From Lachnospiraceae bacterium (GTDB lineage: Bacteria; Bacillota_A; Clostridia; Lachnospirales; Lachnospiraceae), in NCBI GenBank assembly GCA_009774465.1, contig VSNT01000171.1, positions 1-6,791 of the forward strand: a stretch of 6,791 bases of DNA, given 5' to 3'. The translations under genes and the position numbers were made by a program. Position 1 is the first letter of the stretch. Each line of letters opens with the position of its first letter. Shown one piece after another: positions 1 to 6,791 of the stretch. The notes below the pieces were generated by a model. The model was given only the letters and a program-made list of their open reading frames with translations. It made no database searches and was not told the DNA's origin.

Positions 1-2407
1 ATATAAGGTGGCAATCTGCGAGCAGGTGGAAGATCCCAAGCTTGCCAAGGGGCTGGTAAAAAGGGAAGTAGTCAGAATCGTTACCCCGGGCACCAACACA
101 AATTTTCAGGCAATTGATGAGGGGCGCAATAATTTTATCATGTGCATTGCCTATTTTCAGGGAAAAACCGGCATCTCCATTGCAGATGTTACCACCGGAG
201 ATTATTATTTAACGGAAGTGGAAGATAACAGAAAGCTGCTGGATGAAATTAATAAATATACCCCCAGTGAAATTATCTGCAATGACGCCTTTTTATTGAG
301 CGGCATTGATATAGAAGATTTAAAGGGCAGAATGCATGTTGCCATATATCCTTTGGAACCTCATTTTTTTGATGAGGAAAGAGGAAGAAAAAGTTTATTA
401 AAGCATTTTCACGTTACTACGCTTATGGGGATGGGAATTGAAGACTTTCCTTCCGGATTAATTGCAGCGGGAGGGCTGATGCAGTATCTTTCGGATACCC
501 AAAAGACTTCCCTGGAGCATATTACACATTTGTATCCTTACCTGACCAGCAAATATATGCTTCTTGACAGTTCCACCAGAAGAAACCTTGAACTGACGGA
601 AACCCTGCGTGAAAAGCAGAAAAGAGGTTCTCTTTTATGGGTGCTTGATAAAACCAAAACTGCTATGGGGGCAAGAACACTGCGGCAGTTTGTGGAACAG
701 CCTCTGATTGATAAAAAACAGATTGAAATGCGCTTAAACAGCGTGGAAGCTTTGTCAAAGCAGGCAATAGGACGGGATGAAATCAGGGAATATTTAAATC
801 CCATTTATGATCTGGAAAGGCTGCTTGGAAAGGTAAGTTACCGGTCTGCCAACCCAAGAGATATGATAGCCTTTAGAAATTCCCTTAAAATGCTTCCTCA
901 TATCAAAACGCTGCTTGGCGATTTTCAGGATGAGCTTTTAAGGGAAATTGACAGCGAAATTGATTCTCTTGAAGATATCTGTACTCTGATTGAAAATGCT
1001 ATTGAGGAAGATCCGCCTGTTGCTATTAAAGAAGGCGGCATCATTAAAGCCGGATTTGACGAAACCATTGATAAGCTCCGCCATGCCAAAACCGAAGGAA
1101 AAGACTGGCTGGCGAAGTTAGAGGAAGAAGACAGGGAGCGGACCGGTATCAAAAACCTGAAAATTAAATACAATAAAGTGTTTGGCTATTACTATGAAGT
1201 GACAAATTCTTATCAGTCTATGGTCCCGGAGGACTATATCCGCAAGCAAACCCTTGCCAATGCGGAGCGCTATACCAATGCCCGGTTAAAGGAACTGGAG
1301 GATACGATTTTAAACGCCGAGGACAAGCTTTATACACTGGAGTATGATATGTTCTGCCAGATAAGGGATGCCATTGCGGGAGAAATGGAGCGGATTCAGC
1401 GGACTGCAAAGGCTGTTGCAAAACTGGATGTGCTGGCTTCCTTTTCCTTTGTGGCGGAAAGAAATCATTATGTAAGGCCGGCCATTAATGAAAAGGGAGT
1501 AATTGATATTAAGGGCGGCAGGCATCCGGTGGTGGAGCAGATGATCTCTGATGAAATGTTTATTTCCAATGATACTTATCTGGATAATAATAAATACTGC
1601 GTTTCTATCATCACAGGACCTAATATGGCAGGAAAATCAACCTACATGCGGCAGGCGGCTTTGATTGTGCTGATGGCACAGATTGGCTGTTTTGTGCCGG
1701 CTGCAAGTGCCAACATTGGACTGGTTGACCGGATTTTTACCAGAGTGGGGGCCTCAGATGATCTGGCCAGCGGTCAGAGCACTTTTATGGTGGAAATGAA
1801 CGAAGTCGCCAATATTCTCCGGAATGCCACGGTTAACAGCCTTTTGATTTTAGATGAAATCGGCAGAGGCACCTCTACCTTTGACGGTCTCAGCATTGCA
1901 TGGGCTGTGATTGAACATATCAGCAACAAAAAGCTGCTTGGAGCAAAAACCTTATTTGCAACCCATTATCATGAACTTACCGAGCTGGAAGGCAAGATGA
2001 ATAATGTGAATAATTATTGCATTGCTGTAAAAGAAAAGGGTGATGATATTGTTTTTTTAAGAAAGATTATCAAGGGCGGCGCCGATAAAAGCTATGGCAT
2101 TCAGGTTGCAAAGCTGGCCGGAGTTCCTGATATGGTAATAGACCGGGCAAAGGAGATTGTTGCACAGCTTTGTGATAATGATATTCTTGAAAAAGTGCAA
2201 AGCATTATCATAGATCAGAAGGAAACAAAGCATAAAGCTGTAAAATATGATGAGGTGGATTTAAGCCAGATGTCTTTATTCGATACGGTTAAGGATGAGG
2301 ATGTTCTCAATGAGCTGAAAGAGATTGATGTTACTACATTAACCCCTTTGGATGCCTTAAATACTCTTTACAGACTTCAAAATAAGCTGAAAAACAGATG
2401 GGGATAA
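1..2407 (+). CDS. mutS: DNA mismatch repair protein MutS (5' end outside the window)
   Basis: MutS binds mispaired and looped-out bases and, in its ATP-bound sliding-clamp form, recruits MutL. The frame is open to the left edge: codons at 2 and 5 encode Tyr-Lys, giving the family sequence YKVAICEQ, so the GTG at 8 is an internal Val and not a start. Compared with B. subtilis MutS about 85 N-terminal residues are missing, including the Phe-X-Glu mismatch-reading motif. What remains is the end of domain I, the connector, the core/lever and clamp (core motif around TRRNLEL, near 580-600) and the full ABC ATPase: Walker A GPNMAGKST at 1616-1642, signature STFMVEMNE at 1778-1804, Walker B LLILDE at 1841-1858, and the switch His of ATHYHEL at 1964. 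The C-terminus has a beta-clamp motif, QMSLF (2267-2281), then a family-typical tail (TPLDALNTLY). About 801 codons are visible, consistent with a full protein near 880 aa. No frameshift or missing catalytic residue is seen. Confidence 0.97.
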   Translation, partial: YKVAICEQVEDPKLAKGLVKREVVRIVTPGTNTNFQAIDEGRNNFIMCIAYFQGKTGISIADVTTGDYYLTEVEDNRKLLDEINKYTPSEIICNDAFLLSGIDIEDLKGRMHVAIYPLEPHFFDEERGRKSLLKHFHVTTLMGMGIEDFPSGLIAAGGLMQYLSDTQKTSLEHITHLYPYLTSKYMLLDSSTRRNLELTETLREKQKRGSLLWVLDKTKTAMGARTLRQFVEQPLIDKKQIEMRLNSVEALSKQAIGRDEIREYLNPIYDLERLLGKVSYRSANPRDMIAFRNSLKMLPHIKTLLGDFQDELLREIDSEIDSLEDICTLIENAIEEDPPVAIKEGGIIKAGFDETIDKLRHAKTEGKDWLAKLEEEDRERTGIKNLKIKYNKVFGYYYEVTNSYQSMVPEDYIRKQTLANAERYTNARLKELEDTILNAEDKLYTLEYDMFCQIRDAIAGEMERIQRTAKAVAKLDVLASFSFVAERNHYVRPAINEKGVIDIKGGRHPVVEQMISDEMFISNDTYLDNNKYCVSIITGPNMAGKSTYMRQAALIVLMAQIGCFVPAASANIGLVDRIFTRVGASDDLASGQSTFMVEMNEVANILRNATVNSLLILDEIGRGTSTFDGLSIAWAVIEHISNKKLLGAKTLFATHYHELTELEGKMNNVNNYCIAVKEKGDDIVFLRKIIKGGADKSYGIQVAKLAGVPDMVIDRAKEIVAQLCDNDILEKVQSIIIDQKETKHKAVKYDEVDLSQMSLFDTVKDEDVLNELKEIDVTTLTPLDALNTLYRLQNKLKNRWG
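2267..2281 (+). other. Beta-clamp-binding motif (QMSLF) in the MutS C-terminus
   Basis: The codons read Gln-Met-Ser-Leu-Phe followed by Asp, matching the bacterial sliding-clamp-binding consensus QL(S/D)LF. It sits in the C-terminal region after the ATPase, where MutS proteins of other bacteria carry their clamp motif. It probably tethers MutS to the DnaN clamp at replication forks. The sequence match is direct; the function is inferred from the family. Confidence 0.75.
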
Positions 2408-2412
2408 AAATT

Positions 2413-4344
2413 ATGCCTGTAATAAATTTATTAAGTCAAAGTACAATTGATAAGATTGCAGCAGGGGAAGTGGTGGAACGCCCGTTAAGCGTTGTCAAGG
2501 AATTGACGGAAAATGCAATTGACGCAGGGGCAGATGCCATTACCGTAGAAATTAAAGATGGCGGAATTTCTTTCATCCGGGTTACGGATAATGGATGCGG
2601 CATTGAAAAAGGACAGGTAAAAAAAGCCTTTTTAAGACACGCCACCAGTAAGATCACATCCATTGAGGATTTGGATTTTATATCCAGCTTAGGATTTCGC
2701 GGAGAAGCACTATCCAGCATTGCAGCGGTTTCACAGATGGAAGTTATTACCAAAACCAACGAGGAACTTACGGGAGTCCGCTATGCCATTGCAGGAGGAT
2801 GCGAAGAAGAATTAGAGGAAATTGGCGCTCCAAATGGAACTACCTTTCTGGTGCGCAACCTTTTCTTTAATACGCCGGTTCGAAAAAAATTTTTGAAACA
2901 GCCTCAAACGGAAGGCGGCTATGTTTCTGATTTAATGGAACATCTTGCTTTATCCCGGCCGGATATTGCAATTAAATTTATTCAAAATGGGCAGATAAAG
3001 TTTCATACCTCCGGAAATAATAATCTGAAAGAAGTCATTTATCGTATATACGGGAAAGATGTTACAGAAGCTTTGAATTTCTTTGAGATGGAAATGGGAG
3101 AAGCAGAAAAAGTAATAAAGATAAGCGGTTTTTTAGGGCGACCGGAGCTAAACCGTTCTAACCGGAATTTTGAAACCTATTTTGTAAATGGACGTTTTGT
3201 GAAAAACGATATTATCACAAAGGCAGTGGAGGAAGGGTACCGCACTTACCTTATGCAGCATAAGTTTCCCTTTTGCGTACTTCATTTTTCCATTCCACCT
3301 GAAATGATTGATGTAAATGTACATCCTGCAAAAATGGAGATCCGACTGATTCGGGGAATGGAACTCTTTGAGAAGTTTTCTAAAGGGATTCAGAATTATT
3401 TAAAAGAGCTTGAGATGATTCCTTCGGTAAAATTAACTGCTGAAAAAGAAGAAAAGGAAGTCTGTCAAAAGGCGCCTGAACCATTTGAAATAAAACGCAG
3501 TCAAATGATGTTGCAGGAAGATGCTGCCCAATACCAGAAGAATGTTACAAGTGCTGCCGCAAGGCAGGAAATGCCCAAAGAACCCAGTGTAAAAGATTTC
3601 CTGCATAAAATAGGGGAAAACAAAATTATTGGAAGCAAAACTGACGGAAATTCAGACAGGAATGAAGGAATTCATGCAAACGTCATCAAGGCAGATGAAC
3701 ATATTTTAGTAGAACGACCAAAGCAGTTCAATCTTTTTGAAGAAAACTTCCTGACCAAAGATGCCAGGGACGAATATAAGATTATGGGACAGATCTTTGA
3801 AACTTACTGGCTGGTGGCTTTTCATGATAAATTGTTTATGATAGACCAGCATGCCGCCCATGAAAAGGTGAAGTATGAGCGGCTTGTAAAAGAACTTGCA
3901 AATAAGCAGACTGCCTCTCAGATGTTGAATCCCCCTGTAATCATTAATCTGACCGGCAGGGAAGAAGAAGTGCTTAGAGAATATCTGAACTATTTTACAG
4001 ACTTTGGATTTGAAATAGAGGAGTTTGGCGGGGGCGCCTATGCGGTAAGAAGCATGCCGGTTGATTTATATGGCTGTAATGAAAAAGAACTTTTTACTGA
4101 AATTCTGGATGAACTGCTGGAAAATCCCATGAAAGGCACGCCGGAAGTCATTTTAAATAAACTGGCTTCCATGTCATGCAAAGCAGCAGTAAAGGGAAAT
4201 CAGAAATTGAGTGAAAAAGAAGCCTGTGCGTTGATTGATGAGCTTCTTACCCTTGAGAATCCTTATCATTGTCCTCATGGACGCCCTACCATCATATCTA
4301 TGAGTAAATATGAAATTGAAAAAAAGTTTAAACGTGTATTGTAG
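2413..4344 (+). CDS. mutL: DNA mismatch repair endonuclease MutL
   Basis: MutL couples mismatch recognition by MutS to strand incision. Numbering from the ATG at 2413 gives 643 aa, close to B. subtilis MutL. The N-terminal GHKL ATPase shows Glu30 and Asn34 (ELTENAIDAG), Asp59 in DNGCGI, the RHATSKI and GFRGEALSSI motifs, and Lys307 in NVHPAK of the transducer domain. A variable, charged linker of roughly residues 335-455 follows. The C-terminal domain has the endonuclease motif DQHA-x2-E-x4-E at 478-489 (nt 3844-3879), SCK at 588-590, and CPHGRP at 620-625, the metal-site elements of nicking MutL proteins. The organism therefore should not need MutH. The start at 2413 is preferred because MPVINLLSQ lines up with known MutL N-termini and a GGGGA run lies 8 nt upstream. 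The in-frame ATG at 2398 would add five residues and overlap mutS by 10 nt. Translational coupling to mutS is likely. Confidence 0.97.
   Translation: MPVINLLSQSTIDKIAAGEVVERPLSVVKELTENAIDAGADAITVEIKDGGISFIRVTDNGCGIEKGQVKKAFLRHATSKITSIEDLDFISSLGFRGEALSSIAAVSQMEVITKTNEELTGVRYAIAGGCEEELEEIGAPNGTTFLVRNLFFNTPVRKKFLKQPQTEGGYVSDLMEHLALSRPDIAIKFIQNGQIKFHTSGNNNLKEVIYRIYGKDVTEALNFFEMEMGEAEKVIKISGFLGRPELNRSNRNFETYFVNGRFVKNDIITKAVEEGYRTYLMQHKFPFCVLHFSIPPEMIDVNVHPAKMEIRLIRGMELFEKFSKGIQNYLKELEMIPSVKLTAEKEEKEVCQKAPEPFEIKRSQMMLQEDAAQYQKNVTSAAARQEMPKEPSVKDFLHKIGENKIIGSKTDGNSDRNEGIHANVIKADEHILVERPKQFNLFEENFLTKDARDEYKIMGQIFETYWLVAFHDKLFMIDQHAAHEKVKYERLVKELANKQTASQMLNPPVIINLTGREEEVLREYLNYFTDFGFEIEEFGGGAYAVRSMPVDLYGCNEKELFTEILDELLENPMKGTPEVILNKLASMSCKAAVKGNQKLSEKEACALIDELLTLENPYHCPHGRPTIISMSKYEIEKKFKRVL
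3724..3738 (+). other. QFNLF clamp-binding-type motif in the MutL linker
   Basis: The codons read Gln-Phe-Asn-Leu-Phe, residues 438-442 counting from the ATG at 2413. They lie at the end of the flexible linker, about 36 residues before the endonuclease motif. The pattern QxxLF fits the consensus for short peptides that bind the DnaN clamp. Whether it binds the clamp here is inference; the position in a flexible region makes it accessible. Confidence 0.5.
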
Positions 4345-4383
4345 GATATAAATTTTCGCTGCCGGAAAGGGTTTTAGCAAATT

Positions 4384-5325
4384 ATGAGTCAGAAAAATAA
4401 AATGATTATTCTTACCGGCCCCACAGCGGTGGGAAAAACTGCTTTGTCAATTGCCCTTGCAAAGGAAATTAAGGGCGAAATTATTTCCGCAGATTCCATG
4501 CAGATTTACCGGTATATGGACATTGGTTCCGCCAAAATATCCAAAGAGGAAATGCAGGGAATTCCTCATTATCTGGTGGATGTGCTTATGCCGGAGGAAG
4601 AATTTAATGTCTGCCGCTTTAAGGAAATGGCGAAGGAAGCGCTTCATGTTATTTATGACAGAGGGCATATCCCCATTATTGTTGGGGGAACCGGTTTTTA
4701 TATTCAGGCCCTCTTATATGACATTGATTTTTCAAAGGAAGAGGAACATTTACCTGTGCGCACAAGACTTGAAAGAGAAGCCAGAGAAAAGGGAATGGAA
4801 ATTCTCCACGCACAGCTTTGCAAAATTGATCCCGTATCAGCCCGGGAAATCCATCCAAACAACGTAAAACGCGTTATCCGGGCGCTGGAGTTTTATGAGC
4901 TGAATGGTTATCCTATTTCAGAGCATAACAGGCGGGAGAGGGAAAAAGATGCGGCATATGACAGTTGCTATTTTGTATTAAATGATGACAGAAAACTGCT
5001 CTATCAAAGGATTGACGAACGGGTGGATAACATGCTTGCACAGGGGCTTGTAAAAGAAGTGCAAACCTTAAAGGATATGGGATACAATACGGACATGGTA
5101 TCCATGCAGGGATTGGGGTATAAGGAAATTTTTTCCTGCCTGAACGGAGAATGTTCTTTGGAAGATGCGGTTTACAAAATCAAACGGGATACCCGGCATT
5201 TTGCAAAAAGGCAGCTTACCTGGTTTCGGCGTGAACGGAATGTGATCTGGATTGACAAACCTTCTTTTGGATATGACAACCGGAAAATATTAGATTTCAT
5301 GGTGTCAAAAATAAATACATTATAA
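4384..5325 (+). CDS. miaA: tRNA dimethylallyltransferase MiaA
   Basis: MiaA transfers the dimethylallyl group of DMAPP to N6 of A37 in tRNAs that read codons beginning with U, giving i6A, the substrate for later methylthiolation by MiaB. The 313 aa match the usual length (about 310-320). Visible motifs are the P-loop GPTAVGKT at residues 12-19, ISADSMQIY with the likely catalytic Asp37, DIGSAK at 46-51, GGTGFY at 101-106 with Thr103, SMQGLGYKEI, and the C-terminal RHFAKRQLTWFRR. The enzyme is cytosolic. The ATG is preceded by a GGAAAGGG run at 4364-4371, a rather long 12 nt from the start. The gene follows mutL by 39 nt with no terminator, the same mutL-miaA linkage known from B. subtilis and E. 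coli, so it is probably part of the same transcript. No damage is seen. Confidence 0.97.
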   Translation: MSQKNKMIILTGPTAVGKTALSIALAKEIKGEIISADSMQIYRYMDIGSAKISKEEMQGIPHYLVDVLMPEEEFNVCRFKEMAKEALHVIYDRGHIPIIVGGTGFYIQALLYDIDFSKEEEHLPVRTRLEREAREKGMEILHAQLCKIDPVSAREIHPNNVKRVIRALEFYELNGYPISEHNRREREKDAAYDSCYFVLNDDRKLLYQRIDERVDNMLAQGLVKEVQTLKDMGYNTDMVSMQGLGYKEIFSCLNGECSLEDAVYKIKRDTRHFAKRQLTWFRRERNVIWIDKPSFGYDNRKILDFMVSKINTL

Positions 5326-5363
5326 TTGCCGGTTCAGGCAGACAGGAAAGGCATGAAGAAAAT

Positions 5364-6695
5364 ATGATTAAAAATAAATTTGAAATGAATGAGGAAGCGA
5401 TGGCGCAAATGTATGCTGCTATGGGAATCAGCCGGCAGGTCTATAATTTTGCACAGGATATATGGAATTCCCTTAAAGAACGCTGGGAAGAAATAGACGC
5501 GCTTTCCGAATATAACCAGTTAAAGGTGATTGGGGCCATGCAGAAAAACAAAGTCAGCGAAGCCTGCCTTCTTGGAACCACCGGTTATGGCTACAATGAT
5601 CTGGGAAGGGAAACCTTAGAACAGGTTTATGCAGATATTTTTCATACGGAAGATGCCCTTGTGCGCCCCCAGATTACCTGCGGCACACATGCCCTTGCCC
5701 TTGCCCTTATGAGCAATCTGCGTCCGGGAGATGAACTGCTTTCACCGGTAGGAAAGCCCTATGATACCTTAGAGGAAGTGATTGGAATTCGTCCTTCTAA
5801 GGGTTCTCTTAAGGAATATGGCATCAGCTACAGGCAGGTTGATTTGCTGCCGGACGGAAATTTTGATTTTGAAGGCATAAAAAAAGCAATTAATAAAAAA
5901 ACGAAAATGGTTACGATTCAGCGCTCCAAGGGATACCAAACTCGACCGACTCTGTCAATAGACCGACTTGGTCAATTGGTTTCTTTTATAAAAGAATGCA
6001 GTCCCAATGTGATTTGTATGGTGGATAACTGTTATGGTGAATTTACGGAAATCCGGGAACCTTCTGATGCAGGGGCAGATCTGGTGGTTGGCTCCCTCAT
6101 TAAAAATCCGGGAGGCGGGTTGGCGCCTATCGGCGGCTATCTTGCAGGGAAAAAGGAGTGTATTGAAAATGCGGCGTATCGTCTCACTTCTCCGGGGCTT
6201 GGAAAGGAAGTGGGCGCATCCCTGCAGGCGCTTGGCGCTTTTTATCAGGGGCTGTTTTTGGCGCCTTCTGTGACTGCCAATGCCCTTAAATCTGCCATTT
6301 TTGCAGCAAATTTATATGAAAATCTTGGTTTTAAAGTGGTTCCGGACAAAACAGAATCCAGACATGATATTATTCAGGCGGTCACCTTTGGAAATCCGGA
6401 GGGTGTCATTGCTTTTTGTCAGGGAATTCAGCAGGCGGCGGCTGTGGATGGTCATGTAACTCCGGAACCCTGGGATATGCCGGGGTATGACAGTCCTGTA
6501 ATTATGGCTGCCGGTGCTTTTGTTTCCGGTTCCTCTATTGAACTAAGCGCAGACGGGCCGATAAAACCCCCTTATTCGGTATTTTTTCAGGGAGGGCTTA
6601 CCTGGCAGCATGGAAAATTTGGAATTATGAAAACCTTACAGAAATTAGTTGAAAAAGGAATAATCATGAAAGATTTTGACAAACGAAACTTATAA
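5364..6695 (+). CDS. ynbB: YnbB-type PLP-dependent 'methionine gamma-lyase family / aluminium resistance' protein
   Basis: This 443-aa protein matches the family of B. subtilis YnbB, annotated as methionine gamma-lyase family or aluminium resistance protein and related to the Cys/Met-metabolism fold-type I PLP enzymes. Visible hallmarks are STGYGYND-like TTGYGYNDLGRETL, the LVRPQITCGTHAL and GKPYDTLEEV blocks, TIQRSKGY, Asp221 in VDNCYGEF (likely partner of the pyridine nitrogen), and Lys247 in SLIKNPGGG (likely Schiff-base lysine). All residues expected for cofactor binding are present, so the enzyme should be active, probably on a sulfur amino acid or related substrate, but the true reaction is not evident from sequence. 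It lies 38 nt after miaA. AGGAAAGG at 5344-5351 is the likely ribosome binding site, 12 nt before the ATG; a second ATG at 5385 (Met8) would be a shorter alternative. The cytosolic protein has no signal peptide. Confidence 0.93.
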   Translation: MIKNKFEMNEEAMAQMYAAMGISRQVYNFAQDIWNSLKERWEEIDALSEYNQLKVIGAMQKNKVSEACLLGTTGYGYNDLGRETLEQVYADIFHTEDALVRPQITCGTHALALALMSNLRPGDELLSPVGKPYDTLEEVIGIRPSKGSLKEYGISYRQVDLLPDGNFDFEGIKKAINKKTKMVTIQRSKGYQTRPTLSIDRLGQLVSFIKECSPNVICMVDNCYGEFTEIREPSDAGADLVVGSLIKNPGGGLAPIGGYLAGKKECIENAAYRLTSPGLGKEVGASLQALGAFYQGLFLAPSVTANALKSAIFAANLYENLGFKVVPDKTESRHDIIQAVTFGNPEGVIAFCQGIQQAAAVDGHVTPEPWDMPGYDSPVIMAAGAFVSGSSIELSADGPIKPPYSVFFQGGLTWQHGKFGIMKTLQKLVEKGIIMKDFDKRNL

Positions 6696-6791
6696 AATTT
6701 CAATGAAATCAGTATACATAAATTGCCAATTGTGTTAATATAATGGATGGCTGTAATTTCATTTCATTCTGATTGAGAGAAGGGATCAGAA
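6696..6791 (+). promoter_or_regulatory. Intergenic tail with candidate promoter (-10 TATAAT at 6739-6744)
   Basis: This AT-rich stretch after ynbB contains no gene. A perfect TATAAT hexamer lies at 6739-6744. No good -35 box stands 16-18 nt upstream (best is TACATA at 6715-6720, three of six matches), and TTGCCA at 6723-6728 is too close at 10 nt. Transcription from here would start near 6750 and feed a gene beginning beyond the right edge. The direction and activity are inferred. No GC-rich stem followed by a T run is present, so readthrough from ynbB is also possible. Confidence 0.33.
6767..6791 (+). repeat. 7-bp inverted repeat with Shine-Dalgarno-like loop at the right edge
   Basis: TTCTGAT (6767-6773) and ATCAGAA (6785-6791) are perfect reverse complements around an 11-nt loop containing AGAAGGG (6778-6784). 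The purine run would make a good ribosome binding site for a start codon just outside the window, with the hairpin presenting or restraining it. The stem is A/T-rich and short, so it may be weak or coincidental. Because the sequence ends here, neither the stem length nor the next gene can be judged. Confidence 0.35.

Noticed and set aside
8..10. GTG as the start codon of mutS
   Set aside because: The frame continues upstream to the window edge with Tyr-Lys codons, and YKVAICEQ is internal MutS sequence; the gene is cut by the window and does not start here.
538..1525. Open frames on the - strand opposite mutS (538-804, 925-1173, 1218-1421, 1310-1525)
   Set aside because: They lie wholly inside the conserved mutS frame, have low-complexity Ser/Leu/Arg-rich translations typical of antisense shadows, and show no family motif.
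2436..2759. 107-codon open frame on the - strand opposite the mutL ATPase region
   Set aside because: It mirrors a strongly conserved coding region, and its translation has no recognisable motif; treated as a shadow.
4174..4380. 68-codon open frame on the - strand over the mutL end and the mutL-miaA gap
   Set aside because: Most of it is opposite the conserved metal-site region of MutL; the hydrophobic C-terminal part is explained by the reverse complement of the coding sequence.
4451..4867. 138-codon + strand frame and smaller - strand frames inside miaA
   Set aside because: The miaA frame carries all family motifs across the same bases; the alternative frames give Arg/Lys- or Phe-rich translations without domain character.
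5327..5340. TGCC/GGCA hairpin between miaA and ynbB as a terminator
   Set aside because: The stem is only 4 bp and no T run follows, so it cannot be supported as an intrinsic terminator.
6034..6273. 79-codon + strand frame inside ynbB
   Set aside because: It overlaps the PLP-lysine region of ynbB in another frame and has no independent support.
6697..6709. ATTTCA-A-TGAAAT inverted repeat after ynbB as a terminator
   Set aside because: The arms are separated by one base, the stem is A/T-rich, and there is no following T tract; it may be a chance palindrome or a weak operator-like site.
1..6791. A novel defence, mobile or multi-gene system
   Set aside because: All four genes belong to recognised housekeeping families in a familiar order; no repeats, integrase, transposase, phage genes or abrupt compositional change were seen.

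Overview
The window reads as an ordinary housekeeping stretch of a Bacillota (Firmicutes) chromosome, most likely a Lachnospiraceae-type Clostridia. This rests on moderate-to-low G+C by eye, purine-rich Shine-Dalgarno stretches, a MutL carrying the metal-dependent endonuclease motif (the type found in bacteria without MutH), and the gene order mutS-mutL-miaA-ynbB. The taxonomic placement is inferred from protein character and synteny, without a database search.

Layout, all on the + strand: (1) mutS, missing its 5' end, which lies before the window (1-2407); (2) mutL (about 2413-4344; an upstream ATG at 2398 is also possible), directly abutting mutS; (3) miaA (4384-5325), 39 nt after mutL; (4) a ynbB-type PLP-dependent 'methionine gamma-lyase family / aluminium resistance' protein (5364-6695), 38 nt after miaA; (5) a 96-nt AT-rich tail (6696-6791) with a perfect TATAAT hexamer and, at the edge, a small inverted repeat whose loop holds a Shine-Dalgarno-like purine run. 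The tail probably leads into another gene just outside the window. No intrinsic terminator is visible between the genes, so the four are probably co-transcribed.

MutS recognises mismatches and MutL is the downstream nicking endonuclease; both carry sequences that look like beta-clamp-binding motifs, tying repair to the replication clamp. MiaA prenylates A37 of tRNAs reading UNN codons. YnbB is a fold-type I PLP enzyme whose physiological substrate is not evident. In Bacillus subtilis, hfq follows miaA and ynbB lies further downstream; here ynbB follows miaA directly and no hfq is present in the window.

I found no CRISPR array, mobile element, RNA gene, toxin-antitoxin pair or defence-like module, and no evidence of an undescribed multi-gene system. 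The points most worth a second look are a clamp-binding-type QxxLF motif in the MutL linker paired with a degenerate clamp motif in its C-terminal domain, the missing hfq, and the hairpin at the right-hand edge.
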